A stretch of DNA of 13,743 nucleotides from Firmicutes bacterium AM55-24TS (GCA_003460745.1 QTVU01000056.1:1-13743), one strand, 5' to 3'. Shown: positions 6,441-13,490, numbered from the stretch's first letter. The notes: generated from the sequence alone by a model not told the origin. A program made the numbers and translations.

Positions 6441-6698
6441 TTAAGCTATCATTTTGTTAATAACTGACTTTAGTTCTTCATCTATATCACCTTCTATCTC
6501 AACCTTAACCGGAGTAGACAAATCAAGACTATACAAACCAAGTATTGACTTACCATCAATTCTATACTTATATAATTCTTTGCCGTCCGCAATATTTCTA
6601 CCACTACAAACCGTAACATCACCTATATGATGTTGGCATGCTACATTGAACTTCTTAATTTTTTCCATTGTATCTATTAAAACAATCGTTTCTATCAT
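6441..6698 (-). CDS. HPr-fold (phosphocarrier-like) protein without the phospho-histidine
   Basis: Eighty-five residues. The second half, DGKSILGLYSLDLSTPVKVE (about 49-68), matches the family's region around regulatory Ser46 (AKSIMGVMSL), and DVTVCSGRNIADGK resembles the preceding strand. HPr carries phosphate in the PTS sugar system at His15 within an HARPA motif; that motif is absent here (KKFNVACQHHIG occupies the region), so it is unlikely to be a PTS phosphocarrier. Ser51, the equivalent of the HPr-kinase target, is kept. HPr-like proteins of this divergent type occur in Clostridia and their mobile elements, with unknown role. The ATG overlaps the stop of the 58-aa gene upstream by ATGA. 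It precedes gmk by 17 bases. Confidence 0.75.
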   Translation of the reverse strand: MIETIVLIDTMEKIKKFNVACQHHIGDVTVCSGRNIADGKELYKYRIDGKSILGLYSLDLSTPVKVEIEGDIDEELKSVINKMIA

Positions 6699-6871
6699 AG
6701 TAATTTTAATCCCTTTCTTTTCCGTGTTATATTTGCTATTGCTCTGTATTTTTTCAATTCTTCAGGAGAAGCCTGTCGAATGACGACTTCTCCACTTCTA
6801 CTTTCAAATGCCCTACACTCACGCTGCAAATCGGCTTGTGCAAGTTCTCTCAATCGTGCCTTAGTTGCCAA
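6695..6871 (-). CDS. Small basic protein of unknown function (58 aa), TTG start
   Basis: An otherwise unassigned stretch holds a TTG-initiated frame beginning MATKARLRELAQADLQREC and ending in the basic tail TRKRKGLKLL. The frame is immediately preceded by two in-frame stops (TAATAA), so TTG 6871-6869 is the only possible 5' start; AGAAAGGGG lies about 11 bases upstream. The stop overlaps the HPr-like ATG (ATGA), which supports expression as a coupled pair. It looks helical and charged. No family is recognised. If one base were missing in AATTG, as in three other genes here, the start would be ATG. Confidence 0.65.
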   Translation of the reverse strand: MATKARLRELAQADLQRECRAFESRSGEVVIRQASPEELKKYRAIANITRKRKGLKLL

Positions 6872-6890
6872 TTATTAAAATTCCCCTTTC

Positions 6891-7517
6891 TTATTCTGCA
6901 AGATAAACATTATAATTTCCTGTAATTGCATTCGATTCGCTATTTGATGAGGTCAATACATCAATCTTGTTACCCTTAATTGCACCGCCTGTATCACGAG
7001 CAACTCTGTAACCAATACCTTCTATGTAAACTTTTGTTCCCAACGGAATAACTTTTGGATCTACTGCGATAGCCCATCCGACTGACGAGTATAGATTATC
7101 TCCCATACAAGTTACTGAATAACCCCCATTTTCAGATGGCGAAGCAGTATAACCAGTGACATAAAAGTTTCCAAGATATGAACCTTTTACACCATCACTT
7201 GCAACTTCTTGTTTGTCCAAATCTTCTTTATTATCAACAAAATATGTACCATAGCAATATCCTTGAGTTTCACCGTCCCAAACTTCATACCACTTACCTG
7301 TTTCATCGACACCTATAACTTGAAGTTCAGTTCCTTTCGGGAATACCTTGATTATTTCACTATCTTCTGTGCTTGGCTTAATTCGACAGTTCAAACCACT
7401 TTGAGCAGAAACATAATGTGTTTCCCACTTTGTTTCGTCTGCACTTACGCTCATCATTCCTGTTGCCATTGATACAACTGCCATTACTCCACATATTACT
7501 TTTCTTAAATTTCTCAT
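6891..7517 (-). CDS. Secreted SH3b plus 3D-domain cell-wall protein
   Basis: Residues 1-26 form a signal peptide (MRNLRK, a hydrophobic core, cleavage near SVSA). Residues about 30-95 are a bacterial SH3 (SH3b) domain (LNCRIKPSTEDSEIIKVFPK, then GTELQVIGV and WYEVW), which binds peptidoglycan. Residues about 115-208 are a 3D domain, a double-psi barrel related to MltA/RpfB-type wall hydrolases: YVTGYTASP, GWAIAVDPKVIPLGTKVYI and YRVARDTGGAIKGNKIDVL, giving the three acidic residues near 153, 175 and 186. Likely peptidoglycan-cleaving and exported. Start: AGAAAGGAATTTAAACA before the ATG, almost the same leader as the NlpC gene. It lies between nucleotide-metabolism genes, not with lysis genes. 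Confidence 0.92.
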   Translation of the reverse strand: MRNLRKVICGVMAVVSMATGMMSVSADETKWETHYVSAQSGLNCRIKPSTEDSEIIKVFPKGTELQVIGVDETGKWYEVWDGETQGYCYGTYFVDNKEDLDKQEVASDGVKGSYLGNFYVTGYTASPSENGGYSVTCMGDNLYSSVGWAIAVDPKVIPLGTKVYIEGIGYRVARDTGGAIKGNKIDVLTSSNSESNAITGNYNVYLAE

Positions 7518-7533
7518 TGTTTAAATTCCTTTC

Positions 7534-7737
7534 TCATTCGTTTTCATAAGTTTCTTTTATACATTCATTACATCCAACAATCTCATTATTGAATATATTC
7601 TTATATAATACTTCTGCCTCTTCGTTACAAATTGGACAAATTATCGGAGAATCATCATAATCATATTCCCCATAGTTACCTGTCCTTGCAATCTCCATAG
7701 CTGAAATTGCCATTGGATCATTGTTTGAATAAATCAT
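7534..7737 (-). CDS. Small zinc-ribbon protein (67 aa)
   Basis: An acidic N-terminal half (GNYGEYDYDDS) is followed by a zinc-ribbon-like half with two Cys pairs, CPIC (34-37) and CNEC (56-59), spaced by 18 residues that look like a beta-hairpin. No specific family is recognised; such short ribbons in phages often bind nucleic acid or another protein. The ATG overlaps the stop of the upstream 122-aa gene (ATGA), so translation is coupled; GGAGA lies about 11 bases upstream. Confidence 0.75.
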   Translation of the reverse strand: MIYSNNDPMAISAMEIARTGNYGEYDYDDSPIICPICNEEAEVLYKNIFNNEIVGCNECIKETYENE

Positions 7738-8102
7738 TTTCTATTTTTCTCCATTGGTTTAAAGATTGTTATTTCAACCTCATCACCATTTTTCTTTGTA
7801 TCCTCCCATACATTTACGTTGTATTCCTTTTTACTGTCTTTCCATGGGACTTTATAAGTTTCGCCGTCAACAGTAATTGATATAATATCTTTAAGTTCTT
7901 CAAGTTTATACATACAATCTTCTCTGGCAATGCGTTCATCTTCGCACAATGCATTATTAGACGGCTTAATCTTCATATAAACTTTGTTGACGTATCTCTT
8001 TATTTCTCTACCGTTAAAGTAAAGATTAGTAGAGATATTAATACTGGCAAAATCTTTCTTTGGAATATCTATTCCCTCATTACTTTTCTGAATATGAATC
8101 AT
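7734..8102 (-). CDS. Protein of unknown function (122 aa)
   Basis: Not recognised. No membrane segment, signal peptide or metal motif is visible; the sequence alternates charged and hydrophobic residues (ISITVDGETYKVPWKDSKKE, VEITIFKP), suggesting a small beta-rich soluble domain. The start is well supported by AGAAGGAGAAAAATAAT before the ATG. That ribosome binding site overlaps the end of the restored ligA frame (stop at 8106-8104), one base before this ATG, so the two genes would be tightly coupled. Confidence 0.75.
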   Translation of the reverse strand: MIHIQKSNEGIDIPKKDFASINISTNLYFNGREIKRYVNKVYMKIKPSNNALCEDERIAREDCMYKLEELKDIISITVDGETYKVPWKDSKKEYNVNVWEDTKKNGDEVEITIFKPMEKNRK

Positions 8103-8120
8103 ATTATTTTTCTCCTTCTA

Positions 8121-10073
8121 TCATTTGTTTGAATTTGACTTCGCTAATAATTGGAATACCCAACTCTTAGCTGTTTTATTTTTTGATGACACACTTTCGG
8201 TATCATTGTTGATTAAATAATCTGTCTTTTTTGTAACAGAACTTACAACTTTACCACCATGACTTTCAATCTCTTTAACTAATTCGGCACGATTAGAGTA
8301 GCTGATCAACTTTCCGGTAATACAAAAACTTTTACCTTGAAGTGTATCTACTGTATTATTCTCTTTTTGTTTTTCAAAAATAAATTCATTTGCTAAATCC
8401 AAAATATCTGAATTGTATTTGTTCCAATAATCAGTTATAGATATAGCCAACTCAATCCCGATACCATCAATATGTGTAAATGCTGTTCTCCCCTTGTTTG
8501 ATAATACATTCACAAATATATTAAAATCATTTTCACATACTTTTGAAATATCTTTGCTTGCGTTTTTCCCCAACAACGGAATGCTTAATGAATACAGAAA
8601 CTGAGCCAATGTCGTATTTCTACTTTTCTGAATTGCTGATAATAGCTTTTCGACAGATTTTTGACCGAAACCTTCAAGAGATTGAATTTGTTCTTTAAAA
8701 TCTTCAAGATGATAAATATCTTTGATGGACTTTACATATCCAAGTTGAATAAATCTTTTTAGAGATGCTTCTGATAAATTTTCAATATTAAGAGCATTTT
8801 TAGAAACTGCATGAGATAATCTTTTAAGTAACTTGCCCTCACAATCTTCATTTGTACAAATTAAAACTTCTGAATCGTTATCCTTCTTGATTATTGTCGG
8901 TTGATGACATATAGGACAATTTGTTGGAATGTTAAAATTACCACTTTTGTCTATACTATCGTGTACTTTAGGAATGACCATATTTGAGCGATAAATTCTA
9001 ATTCTATCACCAATTCCAAGCATCATATCTTTAATGTACGTTATGTTATGAAGGGTAGCTCTTGTTGTAATTGCACCAGACAAATCTACTGGGTCAAATA
9101 CTGCTATAGGATTAATTAAACCACTCTTAGACACGCTCCATTCGATGTCTTTAAGAACAGTCTCATATAATTCATCTTCATATTTATAAGCTATAGAATG
9201 TTTAAAGAACTTATCAGTTCTCCCCATTGATTCAGCAATGGCATAATTATCTATCGCCATTACCGCACCATCATATGGGATATTATATAAGTCTGCTTGG
9301 TTTCTTAAAGCATCTAAGATTTTAGATATGTCACCTAAGTCAGATGAAGTATTTGAATATGTGAATGTCGGAACAATTTCAAACCCATTTTTCTCTGCTT
9401 CTTTTAAATCAAAAAATACAGATTTATGACTAAATCCTTTAATAACCCTCCATGCAATAAATCTCATATGTCTTTCGGCAGCTTGCTGACTATCTAAGAG
9501 TTGCAACGAACCAGATACAAGATTTCTTGGATGCTTATACTTTTGACCCATTGGTAATTTGGCATTAATTTCTCGAAATGTGTCCCATCCAATAATTGTT
9601 TCACCATCAATGATAAGTTCGTCTTTATACGGAATTTCTTTGGGAACATTGTTCATTGTAAGTACATTTTGAAGAACATCTTGCCCTTTAGTACCGTTTC
9701 CTCTCGTTTCTGCTGAAATTAATTTACCATTCAAGTATCTCAACGAAGTGGTAAGACCGTCACACTTCACAGATAGAAAACAATTATTGTATCCAGCAAA
9801 TTGAATTAGTTCATTAATAGATTTTGTTTTATCAAGTGAAAGCATCGGATGGTTATGTTCAACTTCTGCAAGTTCATCTGATATATTATATCCAACATTG
9901 TGTGTTGGGCTATTAGAGAAAACAATTCCTATTTCTTTTTCTAATTGTTTCAATTCTTCAAGTTTTAAATCAAAATCATAATCACTCATTACCGATTTAT
10001 TGCTATTGTAATAAGCATTTGACGCATTATTTAATTCGACAATTAATTCTTTCATTTGTGTTATTTTATCCAT
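8121..10073 (-). CDS. ligA: NAD-dependent DNA ligase (C-terminal end altered by a one-base deletion)
   Basis: Seals nicks in duplex DNA using NAD+. Domains in order: Ia (YYNSNKSVMSDYDFD, about 21-35) for NAD binding; adenylation domain with SLDKTKS (79-85) and the active-site KCDG, Lys103; OB fold (about 315-395, ITTRATLHN); a Cys4 zinc finger (CPIC...CTNEDC); helix-hairpin-helix repeats (LEGFGQKSVEKLL); and a BRCT domain (GKSFCITGKL onward). Length (650 aa) is normal (about 650-680). The last 15 residues (KSWVFQLLAKSNSNK) do not fit BRCT. In the other frame, from 8166, the DNA reads ELGIPIISEVKFKQMIEGEK and stops at 8104, the expected BRCT ending, giving 656 aa. The loss touches only the last BRCT helix, so catalysis could survive. 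The ATG directly abuts the stop of the 36-aa ORF (TAAATG). Confidence 0.96.
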   Translation of the reverse strand: MDKITQMKELIVELNNASNAYYNSNKSVMSDYDFDLKLEELKQLEKEIGIVFSNSPTHNVGYNISDELAEVEHNHPMLSLDKTKSINELIQFAGYNNCFLSVKCDGLTTSLRYLNGKLISAETRGNGTKGQDVLQNVLTMNNVPKEIPYKDELIIDGETIIGWDTFREINAKLPMGQKYKHPRNLVSGSLQLLDSQQAAERHMRFIAWRVIKGFSHKSVFFDLKEAEKNGFEIVPTFTYSNTSSDLGDISKILDALRNQADLYNIPYDGAVMAIDNYAIAESMGRTDKFFKHSIAYKYEDELYETVLKDIEWSVSKSGLINPIAVFDPVDLSGAITTRATLHNITYIKDMMLGIGDRIRIYRSNMVIPKVHDSIDKSGNFNIPTNCPICHQPTIIKKDNDSEVLICTNEDCEGKLLKRLSHAVSKNALNIENLSEASLKRFIQLGYVKSIKDIYHLEDFKEQIQSLEGFGQKSVEKLLSAIQKSRNTTLAQFLYSLSIPLLGKNASKDISKVCENDFNIFVNVLSNKGRTAFTHIDGIGIELAISITDYWNKYNSDILDLANEFIFEKQKENNTVDTLQGKSFCITGKLISYSNRAELVKEIESHGGKVVSSVTKKTDYLINNDTESVSSKNKTAKSWVFQLLAKSNSNK

Positions 10074-10184
10074 TTACCCTACCTCGTCTATCCACGTTAT
10101 CCCTAAATTTTCGCAAAAAATTAAAGCCTCCTCTTTGGTGTAGAAGATTTTATAACTTCCACAACCATAGAATACAACATACAT
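10074..10184 (-). CDS. Small ORF (36 aa) between the ThyX-like gene and ligA
   Basis: Encodes MYVVFYGCGSYKIFYTKEEA followed by a helical tail ending WIDEVG. It starts directly after the ThyX-like stop (TAAATG), with GGAG nine bases upstream, and its stop directly abuts the ligA ATG (TAAATG), so it fills the gap exactly. The pattern of short beta strands followed by a TKEEA helix start is common in short phage proteins. Function unknown. Confidence 0.65.
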   Translation of the reverse strand: MYVVFYGCGSYKIFYTKEEALIFCENLGITWIDEVG

Positions 10185-10841
10185 TTATATATTCTCCGTC
10201 TCATCAGGAAATATCAATTCCTGTGCATACGGAAGTGTTCTCGCCCAATCGATGAATGACTTTGACCATTCTGTCAATTTGTGAAATCTTCTCTGACCTT
10301 TTGAACACATTGCCAAAAGATTTTCGTATGTCATTGTAACGGTTCTTGTCTGCTGCCACGCTGACGGCAACCATCTGATAAGCTCTTTCCAATATGCCTT
10401 ATCCTTTGTTTCAAGATACTTTACACGCATACTCTCCAAAAATTCTATATGCTTGTCTATTACATCACCAAGTTTTGTGCCGTCATAATCAAGTTCCGCA
10501 TTATAATCGTCAATTTCAAAGCACTCGGCGGTAATAGGTGTTGACGCAAGTTTGTGCATTGTCGATGTACTGTTCGCGGTTGTACCGACCTTGTACGTAT
10601 CAAATTCTTTCCACCAATAAAGCGGAGCAGTAATATCAACCGACACAAAAATCTGACGCATAAATTTTCTGTGTTCACTGCCCGATTTTATAAGTCTTTG
10701 CGCAAGATTCAAATCGTTTTCGCCGATTATAACTTTACCGTTTTCTTCAACCGTATCATTCTTTCTCCACGATTCAAGTGGATTTCTTAAACCTCTAAAA
10801 CTGTTTTCGAAGTTCATTACTGATGTATTTTCAAATTTCAT
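10185..10841 (-). CDS. ThyX-like phage protein (flavin-dependent thymidylate synthase superfamily, tentative)
   Basis: 218 residues. The section EHRKFMRQIFVSVDITAPLY followed by WWKEFDTYKVGTTANSTSTM (about 57-96) resembles the ThyX core, where a 'TAPRxxxxQxxRHR...S' segment binds FAD and dUMP. The canonical RHRxxSxxxxSxR motif is not present; its place is taken by DTYKVGTTANSTST, so catalysis as in true ThyX is uncertain. Proteins of this type are common in Firmicutes phages. Its place beside dUTPase, Nrd and Gmk genes fits a thymidylate role, but that is inference. The start has GGAGAATACATAAA in front. Hand-counted GC is about 39-40%, against about 30% in the adjacent ligA, suggesting separate acquisition. 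Confidence 0.6.
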   Translation of the reverse strand: MKFENTSVMNFENSFRGLRNPLESWRKNDTVEENGKVIIGENDLNLAQRLIKSGSEHRKFMRQIFVSVDITAPLYWWKEFDTYKVGTTANSTSTMHKLASTPITAECFEIDDYNAELDYDGTKLGDVIDKHIEFLESMRVKYLETKDKAYWKELIRWLPSAWQQTRTVTMTYENLLAMCSKGQRRFHKLTEWSKSFIDWARTLPYAQELIFPDETENI

Positions 10842-10859
10842 TTTATGTATTCTCCTTAT

Positions 10860-11003
10860 TTATATATCTTTAAAAATGCTATTTATAATAGCCAAAATAC
10901 CTATTATCCAAATTGGACTAAGTACCCATAACCATGACCACTGTATTAACCCAAGTATTTTCAAAATAATAAAAATTATTGCCACTACATCTAAAATTCC
11001 CAT
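10860..11003 (-). CDS. Small two-helix membrane protein (47 aa), TM Fragile-X-F-like
   Basis: A 47-residue frame begins MGILDVVAIIFIILKILGLI and continues QWSWLWVLSP, with two hydrophobic helices (about 4-20 and 24-42) joined by a QWSWLW turn. The pattern LKxxGLIxWSW...VLxPxW is typical of a family of tiny phage membrane proteins often labelled 'transmembrane Fragile-X-F-associated'; their function is unknown. The ribosome binding site is excellent (GGAGG, six bases before the ATG at 11003-11001). It lies 17 bases after the 103-aa gene and 18 before the ThyX-like gene. Confidence 0.75.
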   Translation of the reverse strand: MGILDVVAIIFIILKILGLIQWSWLWVLSPIWIIGILAIINSIFKDI

Positions 11004-11020
11004 TTTCCGCCTCCATCTTT

Positions 11021-11323
11021 CTACTTGTTCTCTTCTTCATTCGTATTTTCTGGTTCTTCTAATTGCATCACTTCTGTTTCTAATTTCAATAACCACTCAT
11101 TAATTGTTTTTCTTAGAATCTTGTATATATTTTGATTACATAAGCTACCATAATGTTCTACATTAAAATCTTTTGCAATTTGCTTTATATTATCTGACAA
11201 ACCACGTCCTATCTTTGTACCTGGATATTCTGTTGAGATACTTATTGTTTGATTGGGGAAACCTACCCCCTCTAAAGACTGCGTAATTATTCCATTCAAG
11301 CCTATTTCCACTGAATATTTCAT
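11021..11323 (-). CDS. Protein of unknown function (100 aa)
   Basis: Not recognised. The product begins MKYSVEIGLNGIITQSLEGV and looks like a small alpha/beta protein with a negatively charged C-terminal tail (LEEPENTNEEENK). The ATG at 11323 is chosen because GGAG is ten bases upstream; an in-frame ATG at 11332 lies only one or two bases from that site. The same choice pattern (AGGAGAATG...) occurs before the neighbouring gene, supporting it. Confidence 0.7.
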   Translation of the reverse strand: MKYSVEIGLNGIITQSLEGVGFPNQTISISTEYPGTKIGRGLSDNIKQIAKDFNVEHYGSLCNQNIYKILRKTINEWLLKLETEVMQLEEPENTNEEENK

Positions 11324-11363
11324 ATAATACATTCTCCTTTTTTTGAAACGGAAGTTTCGTTAT

Positions 11364-11885
11364 TTAATCTTTAATTTTCACATTAAACTTTTCAGCAATA
11401 ATCTTCTCTAATTTGGACACAATTAAATCAGGGATTCTAATCATTTGTCCAAAACCATCTAACGGAATTCCTTTTAGCTCTGCCTTACTATTATTTATAA
11501 CATCTTGTAATATTTGTGCATATTTTAATTTTTCTATTTCTTCATTATAATTGTCAGGAAGTATTTTGTTTATTTGAAATTTAAAGCAAGAGTCTCCCCA
11601 TCTATGAAAAACACATACAAATTCCTCACTTTTGTAACCAGCATCTTCTTTGGTCAGATGCTCAAATGTACAATTAGGAAGTGCACGTTCATTAATTTCG
11701 CCTTCTATAATCACTCTCTCAAGAGGTGTATAAGTTTTATCATCACTGTAACTATATTCTTTAATGTTACAATTAATATGACGAAAACAATATTCTTCAG
11801 CTTTCTTCTTCTCTTTGAATACGGCGTTTATTTCATTCACTCTATGGCTCGGATGAAGCCCCATAACCACATAAACTGTTTCCAT
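11364..11885 (-). CDS. Protein of unknown function (173 aa)
   Basis: The N-terminal 55 residues (METVYVVMGLHPSHRVNEIN, AVFKEKKKAEEYCFRH) resemble the short 'VYVV...aVFxxkkxAeeY' module seen in many phage hypothetical proteins, in which a beta strand is followed by a Lys/Glu-rich helix. The remainder has no recognised motif; the C-terminal half is helical. The start is preceded by AAAAGGAGAATGTTTAATT. No membrane segment. Function not inferable. Confidence 0.75.
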   Translation of the reverse strand: METVYVVMGLHPSHRVNEINAVFKEKKKAEEYCFRHINCNIKEYSYSDDKTYTPLERVIIEGEINERALPNCTFEHLTKEDAGYKSEEFVCVFHRWGDSCFKFQINKILPDNYNEEIEKLKYAQILQDVINNSKAELKGIPLDGFGQMIRIPDLIVSKLEKIIAEKFNVKIKD

Positions 11886-11909
11886 AATTAAACATTCTCC
11901 TTTTCTTCG

Positions 11910-12281
11910 TTATAATATTTCTACCACAATTCCAAAGATATTGTTTTTATTAATTGTTCCATTCACATGTCCATGATTGTTAGATATTTGATAACTAACA
12001 CCATTTTTGATAGCAGAAATTTTATGTAAATAATAATTTCCCTTGACCTTGCATAGCACAATATCGTTTTTCTTTAGTAGTGTATCTTTAGTCACTGGTT
12101 TACAAATTACAGGCTGACCGGATTTAAGAATAGGTGTCATAGATTGTCCATATCCAACAATTTTACAAATTTCACCGTTCTTTAAGTGCTCTGCCGTAAT
12201 TGCATTTTCTTTTCCCTCAAAATCGTAATTCATTATTTGTTGAATTCCTCCTCTTTTATCGCTTTGAAACCGAACTTTCAT
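11910..12281 (-). CDS. S24/S26-type serine peptidase-like protein (LexA/signal-peptidase fold)
   Basis: The segment VGYGQSMTPILKSGQPVICK contains the GxSMxP motif that carries the catalytic Ser of S24/S26 peptidases (LexA, UmuD, phage repressors, signal peptidases). NDIVLCKVKGNYYLHKISAI follows, in the place of the strand carrying the general base (Lys in most, His in some S26 enzymes); here both H and K are in LHK. No DNA-binding helix-turn-helix and no membrane anchor precede it, unlike repressors or signal peptidases. It may be a stand-alone UmuD-like or non-catalytic fold. The frame opens up to an ATG at 12347, but that overlaps the 86-aa gene by 62 bases; the ATG at 12281 follows GGAAATGA and lies four bases after that gene's stop, so I use it (123 aa). 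Confidence 0.75.
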   Translation of the reverse strand: MKVRFQSDKRGGIQQIMNYDFEGKENAITAEHLKNGEICKIVGYGQSMTPILKSGQPVICKPVTKDTLLKKNDIVLCKVKGNYYLHKISAIKNGVSYQISNNHGHVNGTINKNNIFGIVVEIL

Positions 12282-12285
12282 TTGG

Positions 12286-12546
12286 TCATTTCCAACTGAT
12301 TTCATATGCCGTCCAATAAGATGATATATCAAAAATATTATAACCAAGACTTTTTAATTTGTTGACTGTTCCATCACTCAGTTCTCCTATATACGTTATA
12401 GAAAATCCACCTTTGGCAACCGTCTCTTTAATTCGTTTTGAAATTTCACTTAGTTCTTGACTGTTATAATTTTTAAGAACTTCTTTCGTCTTTTGTTGTG
12501 CTTCTTGTGCTGACCACAAAATATCTGATGATATTAAATTATCCAT
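12286..12546 (-). CDS. Protein of unknown function (86 aa)
   Basis: A helical N-terminal half (AQEAQQKTKEVLKNYNSQEL) is followed by GGFSITYIGELSDGTVNKLK and a Tyr/Trp-rich end (YWTAYEISW). The pattern (helix, beta strand, 'LSDGTVNKLKSLGY' helix, final strand) resembles small phage proteins frequently seen next to replication genes, but no characterised family is recognised. The start ATG at 12546 is preceded by AAGGAGAATATTAAT. The stop is four bases before the chosen start of the peptidase-like gene. Confidence 0.75.
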   Translation of the reverse strand: MDNLISSDILWSAQEAQQKTKEVLKNYNSQELSEISKRIKETVAKGGFSITYIGELSDGTVNKLKSLGYNIFDISSYWTAYEISWK

Positions 12547-12567
12547 ATTAATATTCTCCTTCTATTT

Positions 12568-12882
12568 TTATTTTACAAATTCATAATATCCCTTATCAAA
12601 ATACATAAAATCAATAATGACATCTTGTATATTGGCTGTGTCACATTTCATATATTCTCCGTATAGATATTCCAATGTGTTGTCTTTTTGAAGTAGGTCA
12701 TTATAATAATCATTCCATTCTTCATCATCACAACCATCGAAAAAATCAATGATCTCGTCCTTAATGCAATATTCATATGCATAAGCTGATAATAATTCAC
12801 GTTTTGGCAAGTCGGAGTCAGTAACCAAATCACTAACCCAACTCTCCATTTCTTTATATAATTTCTCCCTTAATTTATCCAT
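12568..12882 (-). CDS. Acidic protein of unknown function (104 aa)
   Basis: Very acidic, aromatic-rich, mainly helical product (DEIIDFFDGCDDEEWNDYYN). The N-terminal pattern 'LREKLYKEMESW...LLSAYAYEYCIKDEI' is reminiscent of DUF3848-like phage proteins, a weak impression only. An acidic surface of this kind is also seen in DNA-mimic and antirestriction proteins, but that is not evidence by itself. The ATG lies inside the last codons of the methyltransferase-like gene (13-base overlap, frames differ), suggesting coupled translation. Confidence 0.7.
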   Translation of the reverse strand: MDKLREKLYKEMESWVSDLVTDSDLPKRELLSAYAYEYCIKDEIIDFFDGCDDEEWNDYYNDLLQKDNTLEYLYGEYMKCDTANIQDVIIDFMYFDKGYYEFVK

Positions 12883-13490
12883 TTCAATTCACTCTTTCCT
12901 TTATATCCTTTCTCAAACTCAAACCACGCATAAGCCACCGCACTACCACCGCCAGCTTTCATCTCATCAAACATTGCGTTCTTTGCACAAAGAATTCGGC
13001 TGCTTGATACATAGACACATTTAGGCGGATATTTTTCAAATAATTTTCTACGAGCCTTACCTTCAAGAAACTGTACTTTTAAAAACATAAATACTCTACG
13101 ACCTTTAGGAATTATCTCCATTGCATGTTCAATAAACTCTTTTGCATATTTATATGGCGGATTAGTTAGAACATCTCCCTCCCAAACACCATCATATGTA
13201 AGAAAATCAATTCCACCTTTACCATAACCTCTATCAACTAAATCGGTGGAATACACATCGTAACCATAATCTTTTAATCTATCAGATAAATCCCCTCGTC
13301 CACAAGCACACTCCCAAATAGGCTTATCAAATGTCACTTTGCCATCTCTGATAAGAACATCTATTGCTATAGGGTCAGTTGCATAATAATCTTCATTTTG
13401 TCTTTCTTTGTCAGTGTGGTTACTTGCACCTAATGTTTTAAAGACACTGTTCTTGTTTCCTGTCCAATCTTTTTCTATTGTATTTTTCAA
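12870..13490 (-). CDS. DNA adenine/cytosine N-methyltransferase-like protein, TTG start
   Basis: 206 residues. WECACGRGDLS (59-69) is the SAM-binding motif I (E-x-A-C-G-x-G), and TNPPYKYA (109-116) is the catalytic NPPY motif of amino-methylating enzymes (N6-adenine or N4-cytosine). YYATDP (35-40) is typical of short phage methyltransferases. No separate target-recognition domain is obvious and no restriction gene is nearby, so it is a solitary phage methylase, perhaps protecting phage DNA, or a related RNA/protein enzyme. The start codon is TTG at 13490-13488, seven bases after AAAGGTG; its TTG overlaps the TGA of a 17-codon leader ORF, a coupled junction. The gene's stop lies within the next gene. 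Confidence 0.82.
   Translation of the reverse strand: MKNTIEKDWTGNKNSVFKTLGASNHTDKERQNEDYYATDPIAIDVLIRDGKVTFDKPIWECACGRGDLSDRLKDYGYDVYSTDLVDRGYGKGGIDFLTYDGVWEGDVLTNPPYKYAKEFIEHAMEIIPKGRRVFMFLKVQFLEGKARRKLFEKYPPKCVYVSSSRILCAKNAMFDEMKAGGGSAVAYAWFEFEKGYKGKSELKWIN

Noticed and set aside
2892..8172. Programmed -1 ribosomal frameshifting as the explanation of the three split genes
   Set aside because: No X-XXY-YYZ heptamer lies in the usable overlap of nrdD or gmk. In ligA the A-AAA-AAT run is in phase, but the -1 frame after it hits TAA before reaching the restoring codon, so it cannot produce the BRCT end.
10019..10790. Frames antisense to, or nested in, ligA and the ThyX-like gene (10019-10255, 10204-10392, 10460-10678, 10554-10790)
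   Set aside because: They overlap well-supported genes, have biased low-complexity translations and no start signals.
12568..12882. Acidic 104-aa protein as a DNA-mimic anti-restriction or anti-CRISPR protein
   Set aside because: Acidity and the neighbouring methyltransferase are suggestive only; no motif or family supports it.
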